Shown here piece after piece: positions 35,281 to 43,521 of a DNA stretch of 64,000 bases. Each line of letters opens with the position of its first letter. Position 1 is the first letter of the stretch. A program made the translations under genes and the position numbers. Below the pieces are notes generated by a model. The model had not been told where the DNA came from. It saw only the letters and a list, made by a program, of their open reading frames with translations, and ran no database searches. The stretch is from Mycolicibacterium rhodesiae JS60 (GTDB lineage: Bacteria > Actinomycetota > Actinomycetes > Mycobacteriales > Mycobacteriaceae): contig AGIQ01000005.1 of NCBI GenBank assembly GCA_000230935.2, positions 62,001 to 126,000 of the forward strand. Reading direction: 5' to 3'.

Positions 35281-36930
35281 GTGCCTAACGGCGAATTGAC
35301 CGGGCGCGAAGCAGAACGCATCGAGTGGGACGTCATCGTCATCGGCGCAGGCATGGGCGGTGGCATGCTCGGCCAACGGCTCGCCCGGGCGGGGCGTCGG
35401 GTGCTGTTCATCGAAAAAGGCCGCTCGACCCTGCCCGGGACACCGGGAACGATTCGCTCGGCGATGGCCGAATTGGCTGAGCCACACGCCGCTCGCTCGA
35501 GAAAAACCTACTACGACACGCTGGCTCGTGCGGGGCGCAGTGATGACGAAATCACCGATATCAGCGGCCGCTTCCCGAGGCGGTTTGTGCCCTACATCGG
35601 GGCGGGGACGGGTGGGTCGTCGGCCCTCTACGGAATGGTCTGCGAGCGCTTCTTCGCCGATGATTTCACTCCCCGCCAATTCTTCGCCGACCCCGGCGAA
35701 TCGACCGTGCCTGAGTCCTGGCCGATCTCGTACGACCAGATTGCGCCGTGGTATTCGCAAGCCGAGAAGCTGCTCGGAGTCCGGGGCCAGCGCGACCCTC
35801 TCCGACCAGAGGCGATCGACGTCAGCCTTCCTGCGGCACCACCCTTTTCGGTAGACAACCAGCCGCTGGTGAACTATCTGGCGGGTCGCGGACTGCACCC
35901 ATATCACCTGCCCATGGCCTGTGACTACACCGATGACTGCCCGACATGCCAGGCCTACCTCTGCGCGAAAGGGTGCAAGAACGACGCCGCCCGAGCCGGC
36001 GTGCTGCCCGCAATCACCACATACGACGCTGCTCTACTCGACGAATGCCGGGTCTTGCGACTTGAGGCGGACCGCACCCGGGTGCAACAGGTGATCTGCC
36101 AACGCCGCTCCGACATGCTCGCTCTGAAAGCGAAAGTGGTGGTGCTGGCCGCCGGCGCCCTGGCCACCCCTGTCCTGCTGCTCAATTCCCGGTCTGGCGA
36201 CTGGCCGCGCGGGCTGGCCAACGGCTCGGATACGGTGGGCCGCAACCTAATGCGCCACGTGATGGACTGGATCGAGATCTGGCCGCAGCGCGGCAGCAAG
36301 ATCACCGCCGAGAACAAGGAAATCGGCCTCAACGACTTCTATTTCATCGACGGGCAGAAATACGGCAGCGTGCAGTCGGCCAGCTCGATGGCCTCACTGG
36401 CGCCGATCGACTTGATGATGAACCAGCCCGGCTGGCTGTCGAAGGCTCTGCGTCTGACCGGTCCGGTCGCGCGACCGATCTACGATCGGTTTGTCAGCGG
36501 CGGACTCGTCCTCGCCGCAATCATGGAAGATCTGCCCTATCGGGACAACCGCGTCCTGCCCAGCGATCGGCCCAGTGTCGACGGCCGGCAACGGCTACGC
36601 CTTCAGTACCGCCTGCACCCCAGTGAGATTGAACGCCGCGAGGTGTTTCTGAGTGCCCTCAAAGAGGTGTTGCAACCGTTCCGCACCCTCACTCTGCGTA
36701 CCGGTGAAAACAATGGCACGCTGGGGCACGTGTGCGGCACCGTTCGCTTCGGCAACGATCCAGCAACCAGCGCATTGGACCCGTACAACAGGGCCCATGA
36801 GGTGGACAACCTCTACGTGGTGGACGCGTCGTTCTTCCCGTCCAGCAGTGGTATCAACCCGAGTCTGACCGTCGCCGCCAATGCCCTGCGGGTCGCCGAA
36901 CATATCGACGGGGCGCAATTCCCCACCTAA
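35281..36930 (+). CDS. GMC-family FAD-dependent oxidoreductase 2
   Basis: A 549-residue paralogue of 26662-28302, alike along its whole length. Seen: VIGAGMGGGMLGQRLARAG, YIGAGTGGSSALYGMVCERFF, the same Cys spacing near CDYTDDCPTCQAYLC, VVLAAGALATPVLLLNSRSG and SSSGINPSLTVAANALR. GTG at 35281 follows AGGAG; the in-frame ATG at 35113 lies inside the GT4 gene and is rejected. Differences cluster around residues 385-440, probably the substrate side, so the two copies may act on different sugars. Its stop lies 9 nt from that of a convergent Gfo/Idh gene, mirroring the GMC plus reductase theme. Confidence 0.86.
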   Translation: MPNGELTGREAERIEWDVIVIGAGMGGGMLGQRLARAGRRVLFIEKGRSTLPGTPGTIRSAMAELAEPHAARSRKTYYDTLARAGRSDDEITDISGRFPRRFVPYIGAGTGGSSALYGMVCERFFADDFTPRQFFADPGESTVPESWPISYDQIAPWYSQAEKLLGVRGQRDPLRPEAIDVSLPAAPPFSVDNQPLVNYLAGRGLHPYHLPMACDYTDDCPTCQAYLCAKGCKNDAARAGVLPAITTYDAALLDECRVLRLEADRTRVQQVICQRRSDMLALKAKVVVLAAGALATPVLLLNSRSGDWPRGLANGSDTVGRNLMRHVMDWIEIWPQRGSKITAENKEIGLNDFYFIDGQKYGSVQSASSMASLAPIDLMMNQPGWLSKALRLTGPVARPIYDRFVSGGLVLAAIMEDLPYRDNRVLPSDRPSVDGRQRLRLQYRLHPSEIERREVFLSALKEVLQPFRTLTLRTGENNGTLGHVCGTVRFGNDPATSALDPYNRAHEVDNLYVVDASFFPSSSGINPSLTVAANALRVAEHIDGAQFPT

Positions 36931-36939
36931 TCGGATGAA

Positions 36940-37929
36940 TCAGTCGTCAGCCGGCTCGCGAAGTGGAAGACCGGCGGCCCGATAGATCGCGTCGATCACG
37001 GTCATGTTCTCAACCGCTTGTGCCGCCGAGGTTTTCACCGGTTCGCCACGCAGCGCGGCGGCGGCGAACGCTTCCAGCTGATACTCGTACGTGGGGCGCG
37101 CCTTGAAGAAGCGCTCCGTTCGCTTGCCGTCGGCAGACCGTACCGAGAACTGCTGGAACGGGGTCACCGGATGCAGTCGCAGCTCACCACGATCACCGAT
37201 CACTTTGGCGGTGTAGTGCGGTGGGTCAGACGACCACAGAGAACAACGAAGCCTCCCGGTGTGGCCTTCGGGAAACTGCAACTCGGCCACCATCGCTCGG
37301 TCCACCCGTGGGTCACGCGTTTTAGCTTGTGCCGAAACAACGTTAGGGGTCGAGCCACCGAAGGTGCGGAGCATGTCAACCACATAGCTACCGAGATCCA
37401 TGAGCGATCCGCCGCCCAACGGGTAGTTGTAGGCGTTCGCCGAGAAATTCCGCAACCAAAAGCAGTCGGCGGCCTCCACCCGCTGCAGCGTGCCGAGTTC
37501 CCCGGAGGCGATGATCTGCTCAACGCGCGATGCGAACGGATGGTAGCGATAGTGGAACGCCTCCATCACCACCCGATCGAATCTTGCTGCCAGGTCGGCG
37601 ACTTCACGAGCCTCTGCCGCGTTGGCGGTAAACGGCTTCTCGCACAGCACATGCTTGCCAGCTTCGATCGCAGCCCGGGTCCACTTACCGTGCAATGCAT
37701 TAGGCAGCGGATTGTAAACAGCATCCACATTCGGATCATCGATGAGGGCTTGGTAGCTGTCGTAGGCCTGCGGGATATCGTGTTTGGCTGCGAAAGCCTC
37801 CGCGCGCGACGCCTCACGCGCCGCAACCGCCGCGACGACAACCTCGGCATTTTTCTTGGCTGGCTTGATCAGCGCTGCCGGCGCAACGCGAGCCGTTCCC
37901 AGAATGCCGATCCGCAGACTGTCAGGCAC
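36940..37929 (-). CDS. Gfo/Idh/MocA-family oxidoreductase 3
   Basis: A 329-residue paralogue closest to 32055-33044: RIGILGTARVAPAALI, YNPLPNALHGKW, EKPFTANAAEAREV, VMEAFHYRYHPF and a C-terminal ENMTVIDAIYRAAGLP. GTG start at 37929. It is the last gene of a minus operon sulfotransferase, GT1, TylF-type methyltransferase, Gfo/Idh (gaps of 17, 74 and 27 nt). Probably reduces a keto sugar or oxidises a hydroxyl during glycan decoration; stereochemistry is unknown. Confidence 0.87.
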   Translation of the reverse strand: MPDSLRIGILGTARVAPAALIKPAKKNAEVVVAAVAAREASRAEAFAAKHDIPQAYDSYQALIDDPNVDAVYNPLPNALHGKWTRAAIEAGKHVLCEKPFTANAAEAREVADLAARFDRVVMEAFHYRYHPFASRVEQIIASGELGTLQRVEAADCFWLRNFSANAYNYPLGGGSLMDLGSYVVDMLRTFGGSTPNVVSAQAKTRDPRVDRAMVAELQFPEGHTGRLRCSLWSSDPPHYTAKVIGDRGELRLHPVTPFQQFSVRSADGKRTERFFKARPTYEYQLEAFAAAALRGEPVKTSAAQAVENMTVIDAIYRAAGLPLREPADD

Positions 37930-37956
37930 GAGACCGATGGCGAGGTCTCGGCACCG

Positions 37957-38790
37957 TCACTCCTTGCGCCACATCGCGCCGGTGCCATCGATATCGATGA
38001 TCTCGGTGGTGATGCCGTGCTTGGCGCGGTAGTCGGTGACGGCCTGTTCGCAGGCCCTGACCGCGTAGTAATCGTCGACGATACAGAAGCCGCCAGGCGA
38101 CAACCGCGGGTAGAGCGGATCGAGCGCCTGGATCGTCGACTCGTAGAGGTCACCGTCGAGCCGCAGCACCGAAATCTGGTCGATTGGCGCGTCGTGCAGG
38201 GTGTCCTTGAACCAGCCGGGAACAAAACGAACCCGGTCGTCGAGCAGGCCGTACCGTTCGAAGTTCTTTTTCACGTCCTCTTGCGACACGCCCAGGATGC
38301 CCGCCGCAAGCTCGGCCCGAATCCCCTTGTCCGCCTTGTAATTGACAGTGTCAGAACGTGGAACGCCCTGGAATGAATCGCAGAGCCATACACTGCGCGT
38401 GGTATCCCCGTATGCGGCCAGGACCGCACGCATCAGAATGCACGCACCGCCTCGCCACACTCCGGTTTCGACAAGATCACCGGGGACGTCGTCCGCAAGG
38501 ACCGTCTCCACACACTCCTGCAGACTTGTCAGCCGCTTCATGCCGATCATCGTCTCGGCCTCGGCCGGCCAATCCAGGCCCGCTTCGCGATAGTTTTGAC
38601 TACTCAAGCCGGCCCCCCGGAGCTTCGGACCGACGGTATTTGCAGCCTTGAGCAGAAGACGGCGCCGCAATGGCCAGTCCGACGGCATCCGTTCATGCAT
38701 CCCGAACCTGGTCAAGTTGCGTCGGAGCAGGTCGAGGTACAGCGATCGCACGTCGTAGTCGGTGATGGTCAAGATCGCCCTATCTCGCAT
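37957..38790 (-). CDS. TylF/MycF-family sugar O-methyltransferase
   Basis: A 277-residue methyltransferase of the macrocin O-methyltransferase (TylF/MycF) family, to which the rhamnosyl O-methyltransferases of mycobacterial glycopeptidolipids belong. Seen: DYDVRSLYLDLLRRNLTR, MIGMKRLTSLQECVETVL, DLVETGVWRGGACILMRAVL (motif I), CDSFQGVP, and the metal-binding LRLDGDLYESTIQALDPLYP followed by GGFCIVDDYYA. ATG at 38790. It probably methylates a rhamnose or other deoxyhexose on the lipid; the position on the ring cannot be told. Confidence 0.87.
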   Translation of the reverse strand: MRDRAILTITDYDVRSLYLDLLRRNLTRFGMHERMPSDWPLRRRLLLKAANTVGPKLRGAGLSSQNYREAGLDWPAEAETMIGMKRLTSLQECVETVLADDVPGDLVETGVWRGGACILMRAVLAAYGDTTRSVWLCDSFQGVPRSDTVNYKADKGIRAELAAGILGVSQEDVKKNFERYGLLDDRVRFVPGWFKDTLHDAPIDQISVLRLDGDLYESTIQALDPLYPRLSPGGFCIVDDYYAVRACEQAVTDYRAKHGITTEIIDIDGTGAMWRKE

Positions 38791-38864
38791 GCCAGTATTT
38801 CGGCGCTGAGTCTAAACATGCGGCCGCGTCAGTTTTCGATGTTTCGAGGATCGGATCACTGGTA

Positions 38865-40136
38865 TCAGCTAACGCGCTCGCGACTCGCGAAATCTTCCAG
38901 ACGATCAGCAGCCATCGCGACACTGTCGGCAGGCGTGATCATCCGAGCTGCGAGCGCACGCGCGCGCGTGCGGTACTCCGGCGCAAGAACCGTGCGCAGA
39001 TCAGCAGCCAGCGTCTTTTCGGTGGCGGCGGAAAAGCGCCGCGAGGTACCCACCTTCAGCCCTTTGACCGCGGCCCCCCAGATCACTTGGACGTCGGCCA
39101 TCCAAAGAACCACCGTCGGGACTCCGGCACGCAAGCCTGCCGCTGTGGTGCCCGCGCCGCCGTGGTGCACGACGGCCCGGCAGAGCGGAAAGACAGTCGC
39201 GTAGTTCACCGCACCCACCACTTTGACGTGGTCGTAATCTGGGACATCGCCGAAATCCGTCCATCCGGCGCACAGCAGCGCCCGCTCACCGACCCGCGCG
39301 CAGGCTCCCGCAATCATGGCCACCATGTCGGCGGGCGACTCCACCGGAATGCTGCCGAAGCCAAAACAGATCGGCGGAGTGCCCGCGGCGATCCACGCCA
39401 TGACGTCGCCGTCGGATTCGGTGGCCAACTCCAACGTCAGTGTGCCGACGAAGGGCCGCTGGCCGCCCCACTCCACCGCCCACTCGTCGGCCAATCCGGG
39501 GAACAGCACCTCCTCGTAGGCCTGGATCTCCAGCGATTCGAGCGCAGCGATCCGCGCGGGAACCGGACCCTGCGCCGGCGGGAGACCCAGTTCTCGTCGG
39601 GCCAGACCCACGGCGTTCTTCACCGACCGCCAGACCACCCATTCGTATGCCTTCATCGCCGCCCGCAGCAGCGGCCCAGGCACATTCGGCAGGAGCTTGC
39701 CGTTGACCCGCATCGGAAACCAGAACACCGTGGCCAGCGGAACACCGCAGTATTCCGACACGTCAAAGACGAGTTCCTCGTAGCTGACGCCGGTGACCAC
39801 CGTGTCAGCTCCACCCGCGACGGAGGCCAGCGTCCTGCTCATCTCGGTCCAGGCCCGAATACCGGGCTCCCGGGATTCGCGGAGATAGTTCTGCACGTCC
39901 CGGACCCGCCAGAAGTTGCGGAACACGTAGCCCCAGAAGTCGCGGGTGTCCTCGATCCACGTCCGGGTATCGGGTCCGTAGGCGACTGCCCTGAGACCGA
40001 CCGATTCAGCGGAGCAGAGCTGGTCCGGCGGCACGGCCATCTGCACATCGTGACCGCGACGCATCAGCTCACGACCGAGAGCGATACCGGGTTCTACGTC
40101 ACCACGGGTCCCGTAGAAGGCCAGCACGAATTTCAT
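38865..40136 (-). CDS. GT1 glycosyltransferase, GPL Gtf type
   Basis: A 423-residue single-domain GT1 enzyme, the family's usual length, related to both halves of the fusion at 21304-23952. Seen: MKFVLAFYGTRGDVEPGIALG at the start, ICFGFGSIPVESPADM, VVHHGGAGTTAAGLRAGVP in the donor site. ATG at 40136 is chosen; the frame upstream (40163) adds only nine unconserved residues. It should transfer a deoxyhexose from a nucleotide donor to a lipid-linked acceptor in the cytoplasm. Located between the sulfotransferase and methyltransferase genes of the same operon. Confidence 0.9.
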   Translation of the reverse strand: MKFVLAFYGTRGDVEPGIALGRELMRRGHDVQMAVPPDQLCSAESVGLRAVAYGPDTRTWIEDTRDFWGYVFRNFWRVRDVQNYLRESREPGIRAWTEMSRTLASVAGGADTVVTGVSYEELVFDVSEYCGVPLATVFWFPMRVNGKLLPNVPGPLLRAAMKAYEWVVWRSVKNAVGLARRELGLPPAQGPVPARIAALESLEIQAYEEVLFPGLADEWAVEWGGQRPFVGTLTLELATESDGDVMAWIAAGTPPICFGFGSIPVESPADMVAMIAGACARVGERALLCAGWTDFGDVPDYDHVKVVGAVNYATVFPLCRAVVHHGGAGTTAAGLRAGVPTVVLWMADVQVIWGAAVKGLKVGTSRRFSAATEKTLAADLRTVLAPEYRTRARALAARMITPADSVAMAADRLEDFASRERVS

Positions 40137-40153
40137 CAACGGCTCCTGGTGGG

Positions 40154-41143
40154 CTATGCCCACGTCCCCTTGCGCCGGTGTGCCAGTGCCAGGGTCTCGA
40201 GGCCCAGCTTCACCACGAACGGAGGCAAGAGCCGATCGAGGTTGCGGTAGCGGCGACAGTCGTCGTATGCCTGCCGGAACCCACGCTCGCTGGCTGAATA
40301 GGCCGCGAACACCCGATCCAGCGCGGCCGTGTTAACCAGCTCGTCGCGCGCGGCCGCAGCCAGCGCGTCATAGACCGTGGAAATCCAGTCTGTGCCGAAA
40401 GGCTCTGTTGCGGAGCCACGACTTTGATGGTGCCGGAGATTCGGGGTGAGAAACCCATCGACTGCCGCCTCGTCCTCGACGTTGAGATCGACACCGAGAG
40501 CCGCCGAAATTCGCTTCACTTCCCGGCGCCAGTCGTCGAGGAGGTTGGTGTATTCGACGAACACGCGTAGTACCTCACGGGTGTCGCGCTCTGCCAGCAG
40601 GCTGTATTTCAGCCACCACGCGCAAGTGAGTTCTGGTGAGGAGTCGACGTAATTTTGCTGGTTAGCCCGCTTTTCCAGGGACCCGATGATCTCCTCTGGA
40701 TGGCGTACCGCGACCACGGCCGCAACGTCGAAGCCGGCCTGCCAGGCGCCTTCGAACCAGATCTTGGCGACCGTCGTCGTCTTGGGCTCTTTGATCACCA
40801 CGATCGGAGAGGCGGGCAATTCGCTCAAATAGTCCCTGACTTTGGCGATCCAAACAGCGTTGCGGTCAACTCCGAACTCGCCGTCCTGATGGATGTCCAG
40901 CGCCATGTCGTATCCAGAGCTGCCGTGGTCGTGCAGGATGGCCTGGTTGAGATGGATGACTGCTCGCGGCTCGAAGAAGCCGCGCGGATTCTCGGAGGTT
41001 GCACCCAACAGCCCCGGCGGAAGCGCGGCACCGCACAGCGCGAGAACCTGCGCCAACGCCGATGTCCCGGACCGGCCGTTGCCCAAGACGAACAATGCCA
41101 CTGGGCGCGCTCGGTTTGCGCCGCTGGCCCCACTTATTGTCAC
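40154..41143 (-). CDS. PAPS-dependent sulfotransferase family protein
   Basis: A protein of about 329 residues of the sulfotransferase (Sulfotransfer_1/3) family. Seen: the 5'-phosphosulfate loop FVLGNGRSGTSAL, GFFEPRAVIHLN, and the 3'-phosphate region VVAVRHPEEIIGSLEKR. The start is uncertain: GTG 41143 begins just before the domain; ATG 41206 would add 21 residues. It is the first gene of a four-gene minus operon with GT1, methyltransferase and Gfo/Idh. Family role: transfer of sulfate from PAPS to a sugar hydroxyl. Sulfated glycolipids are known in mycobacteria (sulfolipid, sulfated GPL of M. fortuitum), so sulfation of the glycan made here is a reasonable inference. Confidence 0.82.
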   Translation of the reverse strand: MTISGASGANRARPVALFVLGNGRSGTSALAQVLALCGAALPPGLLGATSENPRGFFEPRAVIHLNQAILHDHGSSGYDMALDIHQDGEFGVDRNAVWIAKVRDYLSELPASPIVVIKEPKTTTVAKIWFEGAWQAGFDVAAVVAVRHPEEIIGSLEKRANQQNYVDSSPELTCAWWLKYSLLAERDTREVLRVFVEYTNLLDDWRREVKRISAALGVDLNVEDEAAVDGFLTPNLRHHQSRGSATEPFGTDWISTVYDALAAAARDELVNTAALDRVFAAYSASERGFRQAYDDCRRYRNLDRLLPPFVVKLGLETLALAHRRKGTWA

Positions 41144-41262
41144 CGCCGCAGAATAGTGGTTCCGCCCGGCGTTTTGGCACGTTACTGGGCCGCGGAAGTG
41201 CACCACCCACCCTCAGCGCAAGTCAACTATCGGAGCACTGCCGGTCGGCTACTCTGACGCGG

Positions 41263-42627
41263 GTGTCAACCCAGGACCGCGACAATCGGCTCGAATTGAT
41301 GGACCAGGCTTTCTACGCGGGGCATCACGCCGCCGGTCAGAAGGAAGTGATGCAGGTCGGTTGGCTCTACCACCACGCGGTCGACCTCGACGGGCTGGAG
41401 CGGTTTCGCAACAAGCTCAGCGAGGGGATGATGGGCCGGCTCATTGAGCGGTCGCCGCTGCCGTTCGGCCGGTGGCGCTGGGTATCGGATCCGAATCCGG
41501 CGACGCTCGACGTCTCTCCCCTCGTCCGACCGCGTGCCGCGCTCGGCGACTGGTTCGACGAGTGCACCCAGCTACCCATCGATCCGGAAACCGGACCCGG
41601 CTGGCGGATCAGCGTCGTTCCCCTCGACGACGGTTCGACCGCGATCAGCTTGGTGCTGTCCCATTACGTCATCGACGGCATCGGCGCCGCTGTCGCCGTA
41701 ACCCAGGCACTCCTGGGCCTGCCTGTCGATCTCGGTTACCCACCGCCGCGATCTCGGTCCCTGCAGCAGGCATTGGTGCAGGACGCCCGCGAGGCGGCAC
41801 ACGATGCGCCTGCGACCGGGCGAGCGTTTCTGGCTGCAGTGAAAGAAGCCCGGCGCCGCCAGCAGGATGTCACCCATTCGCAGGCGCAGGCATCGCTGCC
41901 GGTCTCCGCACCAACCAGCGGCGCGGATGAACACGTGATCGTGCCCAGCGTCTGGATCCGGCTGAAGCTCGACGACTGGAACGCGCGTGCCGAGGCGCTC
42001 GGCGGAACTGCCAGTGCACTGGGCGCGGCGTTCACCGCCACACTTGACCGGCACATGGGGCGCGAGCACGGCGATGCCGACGATGTCCGGATGTTGCTCA
42101 CCGTCAACACCCGCACGATGGACGACACGCGCGCGGTTGCGGTGTCCTTCGTTCGTGTCGGTATCGACCCGGCGGGGGCAACGACCGATTTGAGTGACGC
42201 CCGGGCCGCCATCAAGCAAGCGCTGAAGACTGACCAGGGCACTGCCGACGAGTCAGCGGAACTCGTTGCGCTGACTCCCTTCACCCCGAAGCGCGCCTGG
42301 AAGCACCTGATGGACTACTCGGTCAGCGACCCGGAACGGCCCGCAGTGTGCTCAAACCTCGGCGACACCGGCCCCGCAGCGTGCCGTCCCGACGGCACGC
42401 TGTGCGATGCGATGTTCGCTCGGGGAGCCAGCCAGAACACTCCCCGCGGGTGGCTGGAGCGCACGGGCAGCCAATTGCATGTCTTTGTCGGCACCTCGGC
42501 GGAGATGAATCAGGTCGGCGTCTGCATTCGCGGCTACCAGCCAGGCTCGATGACCACGCGGTCCGAGTTGCGTGAGCTGGCTGCGCGCACACTGGCTGAG
42601 TTCGACCTGCCGGGTGAAATCGACTAG
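41263..42627 (+). CDS. HxxxDG acyltransferase (PapA/WS-DGAT/condensation superfamily)
   Basis: A 454-residue protein of the CoA-dependent acyltransferase superfamily. Seen: MDQAFYAGHHA near the N terminus, as in WS/DGAT and PapA relatives, and the catalytic LSHYVIDGIGAA (HxxxDG) near residue 130. A C-terminal half contains VCSNLGDTG. GTG at 41263 is chosen because homology-like sequence starts there; the frame back to 40999 is shadow of the sulfotransferase. PapA proteins acylate trehalose or phthiocerol with PKS-made acyl chains. With a Pfa-like synthase, PE-PPE protein and MmpL nearby, acylation of a glycolipid is plausible. It diverges from the sulfotransferase gene. Confidence 0.72.
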   Translation: MSTQDRDNRLELMDQAFYAGHHAAGQKEVMQVGWLYHHAVDLDGLERFRNKLSEGMMGRLIERSPLPFGRWRWVSDPNPATLDVSPLVRPRAALGDWFDECTQLPIDPETGPGWRISVVPLDDGSTAISLVLSHYVIDGIGAAVAVTQALLGLPVDLGYPPPRSRSLQQALVQDAREAAHDAPATGRAFLAAVKEARRRQQDVTHSQAQASLPVSAPTSGADEHVIVPSVWIRLKLDDWNARAEALGGTASALGAAFTATLDRHMGREHGDADDVRMLLTVNTRTMDDTRAVAVSFVRVGIDPAGATTDLSDARAAIKQALKTDQGTADESAELVALTPFTPKRAWKHLMDYSVSDPERPAVCSNLGDTGPAACRPDGTLCDAMFARGASQNTPRGWLERTGSQLHVFVGTSAEMNQVGVCIRGYQPGSMTTRSELRELAARTLAEFDLPGEID

Positions 42628-42939
42628 CGGTCGGTGTGCAAGTGGGAGCTGGCATCGCGACCTCCTGCCGCTTGCGGAGGCGTCGATGCGGCTGACCTGC
42701 CAGCAACATGACAGTTAGCCATTATCGCGGTTTGACGCGTGCGCTAACGCGTATGCTCCGCTGTTGCATCACAAAAGAGCCCACACGGAGGCGCCCGGCA
42801 TGGTTGACTCTCTCGCGAGATCGGTCGCGTCCTCGACGGCACCACTCGTTTGCCGCACCTCGACGTGCAGCTGCATTCACCATCTGATAGCTGGTGCAAG
42901 GGGTTGACAAATTTGGAAGACAGGAAAGGTCGGCGCGCG
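42628..42939. other. 312-nt region before mmpS with promoter-like elements
   Basis: Between the acyltransferase stop and the mmpS start. TTGACG (42732) and TATGCT (42752) are 14 nt apart, short for a standard promoter, though mycobacterial promoters often need only a TANNNT -10. The palindrome ACGCGT occurs twice in that interval (42735-42740, 42747-42752) and could be an operator. A small Cys-rich open frame with a good ribosome site lies at 42800-42907. TTGACA at 42904 has no matching -10. No RNA gene is seen. Confidence 0.4.
42800..42907 (+). CDS. Possible 35-residue leader peptide upstream of mmpS
   Basis: ATG 42800 has GGAGG 8 nt upstream, one of the best ribosome sites in the window, and opens a 35-codon frame with Cys-rich VCRTSTCSCIHH in its middle. 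It ends 33 nt before the mmpS GTG. Cys-containing leader peptides that control downstream genes are described in mycobacteria. This one is unproven and may be chance; no stretch of consecutive Cys codons is present. Confidence 0.35.
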   Translation: MVDSLARSVASSTAPLVCRTSTCSCIHHLIAGARG

Positions 42940-43521
42940 GTGATCGAAGGAAGTTTGCCTGAGGTTGAGCAAACTCAGGCCGATGTCCCAACCGCGCCCT
43001 GGCCCGACGCCCGTCAAGAGCCGGCTGATCCATCGGCACGGCCGCAAGCCCGGGATGCATCTCGAAGGAATCGTCGACGTCGAGATGCCGTGTCCACGGC
43101 CCTGAAGCGGCTCTGGATTCCTCTGGTCGTGATCATCGTGGTGGCTGCCGGAGGATTGACGGTGTCACGTCTGCACGGAATCTTCGGCGCGGACAATTCC
43201 CTCTCCTACGGCGACACCAAGAAGGACGACGGAAAGATATATGACGCCAAGCGCATGAAGTACGAAGTCTTCGGCCCGCCGGGTACGCCGGCCCAGGTCA
43301 GCTATTTCGGCGAGAAAGGGGACCCAGAACATGCGGACGTCATCCTGCCGTGGTCGTTGGAGTTCCCCATCTCAGCGGCGGCGGACATCGGAAGCATTGC
43401 GGCCCAGGCTGAGAGCTCAGATATTGGCTGCCGCATCACGGTAGACGGCGTCGTCAAATCTGAGAAGACCGCGACCCACGAAGTGAGTACCTTCGTCTCT
43501 TGTCTTTTGAAGGCCGCATGA
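42940..43521 (+). CDS. mmpS: MmpS-family accessory protein
   Basis: A 193-residue MmpS-type protein: an N-terminal cytoplasmic tail rich in Pro/Arg, one membrane helix (LKRLWIPLVVIIVVAAGGLTV) and an extracytoplasmic beta domain with YEVFGPPGTPAQVSYF, a block typical of MmpS, and a C-terminal CxxxV... SCLLKAA. It is longer than usual (about 140-150) because of the long cytoplasmic tail; the start is therefore uncertain (GTG 42940, with AGGAAAGG about 10 nt before). The stop overlaps the mmpL start as ATGA, so both are translated together. MmpS proteins support MmpL lipid export; beside two mmpL genes this resembles mmpS4-mmpL4a-mmpL4b of GPL loci. Confidence 0.87.
   Translation: MIEGSLPEVEQTQADVPTAPWPDARQEPADPSARPQARDASRRNRRRRDAVSTALKRLWIPLVVIIVVAAGGLTVSRLHGIFGADNSLSYGDTKKDDGKIYDAKRMKYEVFGPPGTPAQVSYFGEKGDPEHADVILPWSLEFPISAAADIGSIAAQAESSDIGCRITVDGVVKSEKTATHEVSTFVSCLLKAA

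Noticed and set aside
42732..42757. A standard sigma-A promoter (TTGACG/TATGCT) before mmpS
   Set aside because: Spacing is 14 nt rather than about 17; listed only as promoter-like.
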